Shown here: in pieces, positions 52,173 through 63,445 of the stretch
Numbering within the stretch: the first letter of the stretch is position 1
How the letters are laid out: every line of letters starts with the position of its first letter
From: Clavaria fumosa
Lineage: Eukaryota; Basidiomycota; Agaricomycetes; Agaricales; Clavariaceae
Direction: 5' to 3'
Assembly: GCA_951802425.1 (NCBI GenBank)
Contig: OX637799.1
Location: forward strand, 3,224,001-3,288,000
DNA: 64,000 bases
Notes under the pieces: model-generated
What the model saw: only the letters and a program-made list of their open reading frames with translations
Told to the model about the DNA's origin: nothing
Databases searched by the model: none
Program-made: the position numbers and the translations under genes

Positions 52173-54182
52173 GCAGCCCAGAGAGCATAGTACGACTCTC
52201 TGGCTGCTCCGACTCTGATCGTACTGAACCGATACTCGATACCCTTTCCTTTCATCGTTCTCTTTCCCTTCTTGCCTCCTCTCCTTCTATTTCGTCTCTG
52301 TTCAAAGCTATGATAGACTCTGGCGCTGAACTTTGTTTCATTGACGCCAAATTTGCTTCTCGCTTCCGTCTTCTGAAAACTCCGGTGACCCCTCAGGAGG
52401 TTGTTTTTATTAACGGGACCACCTCCGTATCCGTTACCGAAGCGGTCTGGTTATCCATTTGGCTCTCCGCCATGGATCCGACCGATGTCTTGTGTGTAGT
52501 TACCGATCTTGATCCCTCTAGTGATGTGATCTTGGGAATGAATTGGCTGTTCCAAAACAACCCGCTGGTTGACTGGATTACTGGCCAGATAAAGCCCAGA
52601 CCATCTACGAAAGAGGAGAAAACTCCGAAATCTGATCCGGAGGGTGCACCAGCCAACACTCTCCACTCTGTCCCTCTGTCCACCTCTGTCCCTCTGTCTG
52701 TCTCTGCTCCGTGTGCTCCGGTTCAAATGTCGTCTGCAGCGACTCCGAACCAGACCCGGACTCCGTCTCCATCTCTGCCTCTGTCTCCGTCTTTGACCCA
52801 GCCTCTGACCTTTCTGTCTACTCCGTCTCTCCAGGAGACACCCAAAGTTTCTTTTGTGAATGCTGCCGCATTCGTCACGGCTTGTGGACTTCGTGGGTCC
52901 CAAGTCTTTGGCATGACATTGTTGAGTGAGTCCGCGCGCGCGGCCTCCGCTTTGTTCAACGTCCCCAACACCACCCCCCAGGACCTCCTCTCCATTCCGG
53001 AGGAGTACAGGGACTTCCCAGATGTCTTCAGTAAAAAGAAGGCAGATACCCTTGCTCCGCATCGACCTTATGATTTAAAGATCAACCTGCTGGATGGCCA
53101 ATCCCCTCCGCCAGGTGCGGTCTACTCTCTGTTGCAGTCCGAACTCAGCGAACTCCGCGAGTTTTTGGACGAGCACCTCCGCATCGGATTTATCCATCCA
53201 AGCCGTTCTCCGCACAGAGCACCTGTGCTCTTTGTCCGGAAGAAGAACGGAATGCTCCGATTATGCGTTGATTTCCGTGGTCTCAATAAATTGACCAAAA
53301 AAGACCGTTATCCGCTCCCGCTGACTAAAGATCTTCTCGACGTTCCAGGAAAAGCCTGAATCTATACAAAACTTGACCTCTGACACGCGTATCACCTGGT
53401 CTGTATCACTGAGGGTGACGAATGGAAGACCGCATTCCACACCCGATACGGATCCTTTGAATGGTGTGTGATGCCTTTCGGGCTCACAAACGCACCCGCC
53501 ACATTCCAGCACTTTATGAACGACATATTCTCCGACCTTCTCGACACCTTCATGGTCGTCTACCTCGACGACATCCTAATTTACTCCGAGGATCCGAAAC
53601 AACACGTTGAGCACGTCCGAGAGGTACTCTGAAGGCTCTGGGAGCATGGTCTCTTCCTGAACCTGGCTAAGTGTGAATTTCACACTGAAACCGTGGAGTA
53701 TCTCGGATTTGTTTTTTCTCCGTCCGGACTTTCTATGGACACAGCTAAAGTGAAAACTATACAGGATTGGCCGACTCCGCAGAAGGTCAAGGATGTCCAG
53801 TCCTTCCTCGGGTTCGCCAATTTCTACCGCCGCTTCGTCCATGGCTATTCTGAGATCGTCGCTCCGATGAACCGCTTGACGCATAAAAACATCGAGTGGC
53901 ATTGGTCCGACGATTGCCAGTCTGCGTTTGACTATCTAAAAACCGCGTTCTCCACGGCTCCGATCCTCTCGCACTTCATACCTGGAGCTCCGCTGATAGT
54001 CGAAACGGACGCCTCGGACTACGCTGTCGCCGCGATACTTTCTACGGTCGCCTCCGACGGTGAAGTCCACCCTATCGCTTTTCATTCCCGCACCCTAGGC
54101 GTCTCCGAACTGAACTATGACACCCACAATAAGGAACTTCTCGCTATATTTGAGGTGTTTACCGCTTGGAGGCACTATCTCG
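52169..54182 (+). pseudogene. C pol part 1: protease, reverse transcriptase, start of RNase H
   Basis: -1 frame relative to gag. Protease loop DSGAELCF near codon 50. A long Ser/Pro/Thr linker follows. RT starts near [16 protein letters not shown], with [10 protein letters not shown] near 53561 and a full fingers-palm layout ([15 protein letters not shown]). The frame is closed by TGA at 53357 (KA*IYTKLDL), near 53381 (L*HAYHLV) and near 53629 (VL*RLWEHGLF), each where Arg is expected. RNase H begins with ETDASDYAV and is cut after WRHYL by the foldback element; the next codons ([19 protein letters not shown]) are at 61108 onwards. Confidence 0.92.
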
Positions 54183-54399
54183 CAGTCAATGCTCTCATAT
54201 TCATGCATCAAGATATTCTAATTAGAACAATATGACTAGTGCATTTGTATTGTAAATTACCATTTGCAAATATATTCTAATTAGAATTGATTGAGGCTGT
54301 GCTCTGGGCTAAGGCAGTAATGCATCAGATACTGTAATTACCAATCAATTGTATGATGCATTGGCTTATAAACTCAATATGGAGCAGTGCATCCATGAA

Positions 54400-56507
54400 A
54401 TCATGCATTATGAATTGTAATTACAAATCAGATGGGTGCATCAGCAATTGTAATTACAAATCAGATGGGTGCATCAGCAATTGTAATTACAAATCAGATG
54501 GGTGCATCAGCAATTCTAATCACAAATCAGACTCATGCATCAGTAATTGTAGTTATAATCAATTGTGTCATGCATTATCAATTCTAATTACAAATCAGAC
54601 TCATGCATGAGCAACTGTAATTGTTAATCAATTGTGTCATGCATCAGCTTATATGGAGCATTGCATGCAGCCTATCATGCATAATCAATTCTAATTACAA
54701 ATCAGACTCATGCATGAGCAATTCTAATTGTTAATCAATTGTGTCATGCATCAGCTTATATGGAGCATTGCATGCAGCCTATCATGCATAATCAATTCTA
54801 ATTACAAATCAGACTCATGCATGAGCAATTCTAATTGTTAATCAATTGTGTCATGCATCAGCTTATATGGAGCATTGCATGCAGGCTGTCATGCATTATC
54901 AATTGTAATTACAAATCAGATTGATGCATCAGTAATTGTAATTATTGATCAATTGTGTCATGCATTATGAATTGTGATTACAAATCAGACTCATGCATCA
55001 GTAATTGTAATTATTAATCAATTGTGTCATGCATTATCAATTCTAATTACAAATCAGACTCATGCATGAGCAATTGTAATTGTTAATCAATTGTGTCATG
55101 CATCAGCTTGTATGGAGCATTGCATGCAGGCTATCATGCATTATCAATTGTAATTACAAATCAGACTCATGCATCAGTAATGGTAATTATTAATCAATTG
55201 TGTCATGCATCAGCTTATATGGAGCATTGCATGCAGCCTATCATGCATTATCAATTGTAATTACAAATCAGACTCATGCATGAGTAATTGTAATTATTAA
55301 TCAATTGTGTCATGCATCAGCTTATATGGAGCATTGCATGCAGGCTGTCATGCATTATCAATTGTAATTACAAATCAGATTGATGCATCAGTAATTGTAA
55401 TTATTAATCAATTGTGTCATGCATTATCAATTCTAATTACAAACCAGACTCATGCATGAGCAATTGTAATTGTTAATCAATTGTGTCATGCATCAGCTTG
55501 TATGGAGCATTGCATGCAGGCTATCATGCATTATCAATTGTAATTACAAATCAGACTCATGCATGAGCAATTGTAATTGTTAATCAATTGTGTCATGCAT
55601 CAGCTTGTATGGAGCATTGCATGCAGCCTATCATGCATTATCAATTCTAATTACAAATCAGACTCATGCATCAGTAATTGTACTTATTGATCAATTGTGT
55701 CATGCATTATCAATTGTGATTACAAATCAGACTCATGCATGAGCAATTGTAATTGTTAATCAATTGTGTCATGCATCAGCTTATATGGAGCATTGCATGC
55801 AGGCTGTCATGCATTATCAATTGTAATTACAAATCAGATTGATGCATCAGTAATTGTAATTACAAATCAGATTGATGCATCAGTAATTGTAATTATTGAT
55901 CAATTGTGTCATGCATTATGAATTGTAATTACCAATCAGACTCATGCATTATGAATTGTAATTACCAATCAGACTCATGCATCAGTAATTGTAATTATTA
56001 ATCAATTGTGTCATGCATTATCAATTCTAATTACAAATCAGACTCATGCATGAGCAATTGTAATTGTTAATCAATTGTGTCATGCATCAGCTTGTATGGA
56101 GCATTGCATATCATGCATTATCAATTGTAATCAATTGTGCCATGCATCAGCTTATATGGAGCATTGCATGCAGGCTATCATGCATTATCAATTCTAATTA
56201 CAAATTAGATTGATGCATGAGCAATTGTAATTGTTAATCAACTGTGTCATGCATCAGCCTATATGGAGCATTGCATGCAAGCTATCATGCATTATGAATT
56301 GTAATTACAAATCAGACTCATGCATCAGTAACTGTAATTATTAATCAATTGTGTCATGCATCAGCTTATATGGAGCATTGCATCCAGGTAAACATGTATC
56401 ATGCACTGCAATTACAAATCAATTGTATCATGCATCAGCTTATCTGGAGCATTGCATCCATGTAATCATACATTATGAATTGTAATTACAAATCAACTTG
56501 GTGCATC
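54400..56507 (+). repeat. Left-arm 107-bp ATGCAT satellite
   Basis: Tandem and mixed units with a 107-bp period (measured between 54710 and 54817). Motifs: CATGCATGAGCAATT, TTAATCAATTGTGTCATGC, AGCTTATATGGAGCATTGC and ATTACAAATCAGACTCATGC. Each unit has several ATGCAT or TGCATGCA palindromes. Some units lack the TATGGAGCATTG part. The sequence is AT-rich and has almost no CpG. Confidence 0.88.
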
Positions 56508-57126
56508 ATCAAAAGCAAAAATTCAATGTTGAGCAGCCCTGTGCCTGGTCCCTCAAGATATGATAAAATATATATCAGAAAATCGGCAAAAATCAGGAGA
56601 TTCTGAATCTGAACATGACATGTTTGTATCTGCTCTCATTCAGAGTCAATTTGCAAAATACACAAAATATATTTGTTTTTCCTCAATTCTGCAGTACTCT
56701 GGCTTGAAAATGGATAGCTAGAGGATTCACACACAACCTGTGGACATATGGAAAGGGTGTGGATTAGTTTAACAACCCTTCCACCATCTCTGTCACCTCC
56801 CTGGAATCCATTACCAGGAATTAGAGTGTTATTGCCCTGGGAGCCTGGCTATTTGTTAGATTGCAAAATCCAGCCATCAGACTAGACCATATGACATGTA
56901 ATACAACCTCACAAAATCCCATAATATTTGGTGCAGATCTACAGATTCCCCATGTCTATTTTCCCAAAATTCTCAAAATCTCTCCCCATATAGCCCCCTT
57001 TGTCAAATTACATATTCCTATTAACAAGTAGCTGACAATGTATACATAAAGACATGTTCAAAGTTTGGTGAAGTTAGGCCAAGTTCTCAAGAAGATAGCT
57101 CTGAATAAGTCTTTTGGAAGACAGTC
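56508..57126 (+). repeat. Left inner arm of the foldback element, 619 bp unique
   Basis: Non-satellite sequence that is the reverse complement of 57184-57802 with no length difference. Paired coordinates sum to 114310 throughout the parts I checked. No ORF is found. Confidence 0.85.
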
Positions 57127-57183
57127 AAGGTCTTGCCTATCCTTGCCTTCATCTTTGCCTTCATCATCTTTGCCTTCATGTTA
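57127..57183. other. Central spacer of the palindrome
   Basis: 57 bp with three copies of a TTGCCTTCAT(C) word. It forms the loop of a potential hairpin with about 3-kb arms. Confidence 0.8.
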
Positions 57184-57802
57184 GACTGTCTTCCAAAAGA
57201 CTTATTCAGAGCTATCTTCTTGAGAACTTGGCCTAACTTCACCAAACTTTGAACATGTCTTTATGTATACATTGTCAGCTACTTGTTAATAGGAATATGT
57301 AATTTGACAAAGGGGGCTATATGGGGAGAGATTTTGAGAATTTTGGGAAAATAGACATGGGGAATCTGTAGATCTGCACCAAATATTATGGGATTTTGTG
57401 AGGTTGTATTACATGTCATATGGTCTAGTCTGATGGCTGGATTTTGCAATCTAACAAATAGCCAGGCTCCCAGGGCAATAACACTCTAATTCCTGGTAAT
57501 GGATTCCAGGGAGGTGACAGAGATGGTGGAAGGGTTGTTAAACTAATCCACACCCTTTCCATATGTCCACAGGTTGTGTGTGAATCCTCTAGCTATCCAT
57601 TTTCAAGCCAGAGTACTGCAGAATTGAGGAAAAACAAATATATTTTGTGTATTTTGCAAATTGACTCTGAATGAGAGCAGATACAAACATGTCATGTTCA
57701 GATTCAGAATCTCCTGATTTTTGCCGATTTTCTGATATATATTTTATCATATCTTGAGGGACCAGGCACAGGGCTGCTCAACATTGAATTTTTGCTTTTG
57801 AT
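57184..57802 (-). repeat. Right inner arm of the foldback element, 619 bp unique
   Basis: Mirror of 56508-57126. The apparent identity argues for a recent origin of the palindrome or for ongoing gene conversion. Confidence 0.85.
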
Positions 57803-60800
57803 GATGCACCAAGTTGATTTGTAATTACAATTCATAATGTATGATTACATGGATGCAATGCTCCAGATAAGCTGATGCATGATACAATTGATTTGTAATT
57901 GCAGTGCATGATACATGTTTACCTGGATGCAATGCTCCATATAAGCTGATGCATGACACAATTGATTAATAATTACAGTTACTGATGCATGAGTCTGATT
58001 TGTAATTACAATTCATGATGCATGATAGCCTGCATGCAATGCTCCATATAAGCTGATGCATGACACAATTGATTAACAATTAGAATTGCTCATGCATGAG
58101 TCTGATTTGTAATTAGAATTGACAATGCATGATAGGCTGCATGCAATGCTCCATATAAGCTGATGCATGAGTCTGATTTGTAATTACAATTGATAATGCA
58201 TGATAGCCTGCATGCAATGCTCCATACAAGCTGATGCATGACACAATTGATTAACAATTACAATTGCTCATGCATGAGTCTGATTTGTAATTAGAATTGA
58301 TAATGCATGACACAATTGATTAATAATTACAATTACTGATGCATGAGTCTGATTGGTAATTACAATTCATAATGCATGATAGCTTGCATGCAATGCTCCA
58401 TATAGGCTGATGCATGACACAGTTGATTAACAATTACAATTGCTCATGCATCAATCTAATTTGTAATTAGAATTGATAATGCATGATAGCCTGCATGCAA
58501 TGCTCCATATAAGCTGATGCATGACACAATTGATTAACAATTAGAATTGCTCATGCATGAGTCTGATTTGTAATTAGAATTGACAATGCATGATAGGCTG
58601 CATGCAATGCTCCATATAAGCTGATGCATGACACAATTGATTAATAATTACCATTACTGATGCATGAGTCTGATTTGTAATTACAATTGATAATGCATGA
58701 TAGCCTGCATGCAATGCTCCATATAGGCTGATGCATGACACAATTGATTAACAATTACAATTGCTCATGCATCAATCTGATTTGTAATTAGAATTGATAA
58801 TGCATGATAGCCTGCATGCAATGCTCCATATAAACTGATGCATGACACAATTTATTAATAATTACCATTACTGATGCATGAGTCTGATTTGTAATTAGAA
58901 TTGATAATGCATGATAGCCTGCATGCAATGCTCCATATAAGCTGATGCATGACACAATTGATTAACAATTACAATTGCTCATGCATGAGTCTGGTTTGTA
59001 ATTAGAATTGATAATGCATGACACAATTGATTAATAATTACAATTACTGATGCATCAATCTGATTTGTAATTATGATTGATAATGCATGACAGCCTGCAT
59101 GCAATGCTCCATATAAGCTGATGCATGACACAATTGATTAATAATTACAATTACTCATGCATGAGTCTGATTTGTAATTACAATTGATAATGCATGATAG
59201 CCTGCATGCAATGCTCCATATAAGCTGATGCATGACACAATTGATTAACAATTACAATTGCTCATGCATGAGTCTGGTTTGTAATTAGAATTGATAATGC
59301 ATGACACAATTGATTAATAATTACAATTACTGATGCATCAATCTGATTTGTAATTATGATTGATAATGCATGACAGCCTGCATGCAATGCTCCATATAAG
59401 CTGATGCATGACACAATTGATTAATAATTACAATTACTCATGCATGAGTCTGATTTGTAATTACAATTGATAATGCATGATAGCCTGCATGCAATGCTCC
59501 ATATAAGCTGATGCATAACACAATTGATTAATAATTACAATTACTGATGCATGAGTCTGATTTGTTATTACAATTGATAATGCATGAAAGAATTGATTAA
59601 TAATTACAATTACTGATGCATGAGTCTGATTTGTAATTACAATTCATAATTCATGATAGCCTGCATGCAATGCTCCATATAAGCTGATGCATGACACCAT
59701 TGATTGATAATTACAATTACTGATGCATTAATCTGATTTGTAATTACAATTGATAATGCATGATAGCCTTCATGCAATGCTCCATATAAGCTGATGCATG
59801 ACACAATTGATTAATAATTACAATTACTCATGCATGAGTCTGATTTGTAATTACAATTGATAATGCATGATAGCCTGCATGCAATGCTCCATATAAGCTG
59901 ATGCATGACACAATTGATTAACAATTACAATTGCTCATGCATGAGTCTGGTTTGTAATTAGAATTGATAATGCATGACACAATTGATTAATAATTACAAT
60001 TACTGATGCATCAATCTGATTTGTAATTATGATTGATAATGCATGACAGCCTGCATGCAATGCTCCATATAAGCTGATGCATGACACAATTGATTAATAA
60101 TTACAATTACTCATGCATGAGTCTGATTTGTAATTACAATTGATAATGCATGATAGCCTGCATGCAATGCTCCATATAAGCTGATGCATAACACAATTGA
60201 TTAATAATTACAATTACTGATGCATGAGTCTGATTTGTTATTACAATTGATAATGCATGAAAGAATTGATTAATAATTACAATTACTGATGCATGAGTCT
60301 GATTTGTAATTACAATTCATAATTCATGATAGCCTGCATGCAATGCTCCATATAAGCTGATGCATGACACCATTGATTGATAATTACAATTACTGATGCA
60401 TTAATCTGATTTGTAATTACAATTGATAATGCATGATAGCCTTCATGCAATGCTCCATATAAGCTGATGCATGACACAATTGATTAATAATTACAATTAC
60501 TGATGCATGAGTCTGATTTGTAATTAGAATTGATAATGCATGATAGCCTGCATGCAATGCTCCATATAAGCTGATGCATGACACAATTGATTAATAACTA
60601 CAATTACTTATGCATGAGTGTGATTTGTTATTACAATTGATAATGCATGGCACAATTGATTACTAATTACAATTACTGATGCATGAGTCTGATTTGTGAC
60701 TAGAATTGCTGATGCACCAATCTGATTTGTGACTAGAATTGCTGATGCACCAATCTGATTTGTAATTAGAATTGCTGATGCACAAATCTGATTTGTAATT

Positions 60801-60950
60801 ACAATTGCTGATGCACCAATCTGATTTGTAATTACATTTGGTGATGCACCAATCTGATTTGTAATTACAATTCATAATGCATGATTTCATGGATGCACTG
60901 CTCCATATTGAGTTTGTAAGCCAATGCATCATACAATTGATTGGTAATTA
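57803..60950 (-). repeat. Right-arm ATGCAT satellite with a 673-bp higher-order duplication
   Basis: Same satellite in reverse orientation, about 1 kb longer than the left arm. Marker variants recur at 673 bp: GTCTGGTTTG at 59272 and 59945; TTTGTTATTACAATTG at 59561 and 60234. The first marker also recurs at 283 bp (58989 to 59272). At 60680-60860 a shorter local unit of about 37-40 bp (GCTGATGCACCAATCTG) is amplified; the left arm has a similar patch at 54405-54520. Confidence 0.82.
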
Positions 60951-61102
60951 CAGTATCTGATGCATTACTACCTTAGCCTAGAGCACAGCCTCAATCAATT
61001 CTAATTAGAATATATTTGCAAATGGTAATTTACAATACAAATGCACTAGTCATATTGTTCTAATTAGAATATCTCCATGCATGGATATGCCAGCATCTGG
61101 TG

Positions 61103-62917
61103 TATCTCGAAGGTTCTGAAATTCCGGTCGACGTTGTTACCGACCACAAGAACCTAGAGTACTTCTCCACGGTCCGCCTGCTCACCCGGCATCAAGCCAG
61201 GTGGTTGGAGTTCCTTTCCCAGTTCAATTTCATGATCTGATTCCGCCCCGGGCGCCTCGGAATGAAACCCAATGCGTTGACTAGACGTTGGGACGTCTAT
61301 CCCAAAGAGGGGGATAGCGACTATGCCCGCGTCAATCCGCAAAACCTCTGGCCGATGTTCTCCAGCGAACAATTGATATCGTCTCTCCGAGCTTCGTCGC
61401 TTTACGTACCTGCACTCCGCGCGTCGTTTGTGATTGACGATCATCAACTCTGAGAGGACATCCAGTCTGGACTCTTGCTCGATCCTGTGATCGTCCCGAT
61501 CCTAGAAGACCTCCGCTCGAACTCCGCAGACCCTAAGTGGTCCATGGACGACGACGGACTTCTCCGCGAGCATGGACGGATTTATGTACCGGACGTCAAT
61601 GACCTCCGACTCCACGTTTTATGCGTGAGACATGATCACCCGCTCGCCGGACATTTCGGTCGGACCAAGACTACGGCCTTGGTCTTCAGGGATTATACCT
61701 GGCCGAAACTCCAAGGATTCGTATCGGACTTTTGCAAGTCTTGCACGACTTGTGGTAGGGTGAAAGCCCCTCGGCATAAGCCATATGGAATGCTCAAGCA
61801 GCTACCCATACCCGAGAAACCGTGGAATTCCATTTCGATGGATTTCATCAAGCAACTCCCTGAGAGCTCCGGTTTTACCGCAATATTGGTGGTTGTTGAT
61901 AGGTTTACAAAGCAGGGAATCTTCATCCCGACGACCGACGAAGTGAACTCCGCGGAGTTGGCTCGTCTATTCGTATTCCACGTCTTCTCGAAACATGGAG
62001 TTCCGTCGCATGTCACCTCCGATCGCGGCTCCGAGTTCGTTTCCCGTTTTTTTCGCTCGTTGGGTAAAGTCCTGGACATGACTTTACACTTCACCTCCGG
62101 ATATCATCTGGAGGGCGACAGACAGATGGAGCGGACTAACCAGATGTTGGAACAATACCTCCGTTGTTACTGCAATTACCAGCAGGACAACTGGTCGCAG
62201 CTTCTACCCCTCGCCGAGTTTGCCTACAACAATGCCCCGAGCGCCACCACTGGGGTTTCTCCGTTCTTCGCGAACAAGGGTTATCATCCGAATATCTCGG
62301 TATTTCCCGAACGCGAAGTAACTTCAATCCATGCCCGAGAGCTCACTGTAGACTTGGATCAGCTGCACCAAGAACTCCATAACCAAATCGCCGAAGTGCA
62401 GAGTCGCTATCAGGGTCCGGCGGACAAACGTCGAACTCCGGCACCAGAGTTTAAGGTCGGAAACCGAGTATACGTAAAGGCAAAGTTTTTCCGTACAACC
62501 AGACCCTCCAAAAAACTCTCCGACAAGTTCCTCGGACCTTTCGAAATCATTGGAGAGGCCGGTTCGCACTCCTTCGTACTCTGACTCCCCGAGGCCATGC
62601 GAGCCATCCACCCCGTCTTCCACATTTCCATGCTGGAGCCAGTCACTCCGAATACAATTCCGAATCGTACCATCACCCCGCCTCCTCCGGTAGAGATCGA
62701 TGGAGACTTAGAGCACGAAATCTCCGAAGTGCTCGACTCCAAGATTGACAAACGCCGCACCTGCAAACTCCTATACCTGGTGCGGTGGTCCGGATACGAA
62801 GGAACCGATGAGGAAACATCCTGGCTTCCCGCTACGGAACTTGTCCACGCCTCCGAGGCCATTTCGGATTTCCACCAAGCTTATCCGAACAAGCCCGGAC
62901 CTCTCAATACCCTCTAG
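61103..62917 (+). pseudogene. C pol part 2: RNase H end, integrase, chromodomain
   Basis: Resumes RNase H ([13 protein letters not shown]), then integrase: zinc finger (HDHPLAGHFG with CKSCTTCG near 61737), catalytic core Asp in SMDFIKQL near 61840, Asp in VTSDRGSEF near 62020 and Glu in DRQMERTNQ near 62130. A GPFEIIGEAGSHSF module and a C-terminal chromodomain (KLLYLVRWSGYEGTDEETSW, 62766-62825) end at TAG 62915-62917. TGA codons near 61239, 61451 and 62581 replace Arg. It is otherwise well preserved. Confidence 0.92.
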
Positions 62918-63445
62918 ACCTTTCTCCGTTCACTCCGATACCCCGAAATTTCTCTTATACTTCTATTTATGTACATTTTCCATTCAATCCAATTCCGTCA
63001 CCTTTCTCCGTTCACTCCGATACCCCGAAATCTCTCTTATGCTTCTACTTACGTACATTTTCTGTTCTATACTACTCCATCTCTCGCTTCTCCGTCTTCT
63101 CCAAAACAAATAAAATAAAATAAAATAAAATAAAATCCGTATTTCTGTCTCTCCGTCTCTCCGTCTCTCCATCTCTCTCTCTGTTCCTGTCTCCGAAAAC
63201 TCCGAAAACTCTAAAAAACCTCCTTTCTTCTTATTCCTTTTCTCCGTAAACTCCGAACCTTTGATTTTTTCTCCCAAGTCTGACTCCGAACCTCTCTTCG
63301 TCTTCTCCGTGTTGTCTTACTTTATTTTCCTTTCACTCCGCTTACTTTTCACTCGAGTTCAAAGATAAAAAACAAAAATTTTATAAAAAAGAAAACAAAA
63401 AAGATAAAAGAAACAATCAATACAAGTATATAAAATTTTAATTTT
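62918..63445 (+). repeat. C 3' tail with an 82-bp direct duplication and A-rich spacers
   Basis: 62919-63000 (CCTTTCTCCGTTCACTCCG...) is repeated at 63001-63082 with a few changes. A (TAAAA)n run at 63105-63135 and an A-rich block at 63365-63440 lie between the convergent pol and antisense ORFs, as in element B. Confidence 0.75.

Larger units (their letters stand above)
54183..61102. mobile_element. Giant foldback DNA element (6920 bp), non-coding
   Basis: Bounded by TATCTCG at 54176-54182 and 61103-61109; joining the flanks restores RNase H codons for HYLEGSE. The terminal 29 bp are imperfect inverted repeats starting CA (20 of 29 match), followed by a nearly perfect inverted repeat starting GATATTCTAATTAGAACAAT. 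Left arm 54183-57126, right arm 57184-61102, spacer 57 bp. Arms hold a satellite plus a 619-bp unique inner segment that reads identical on both sides. No transposase. CA termini with 7-8 bp duplications fit hAT- or KDZ-type non-autonomous elements; the superfamily is not settled. Confidence 0.9.

Noticed and set aside
54400..60950. Regularly spaced repeats resembling a CRISPR array
   Set aside because: Units are tandem satellite monomers without unique spacers, arranged as two inverted arms of a eukaryotic transposable element; the surrounding genes have introns.
53357..62583. Recoding of TGA as an amino acid in element C
   Set aside because: TGA ends the gag of B and of C and the same CGA to TGA pattern is found in the other decayed copies, while A1 and B have none inside their frames. 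Decay explains it better.
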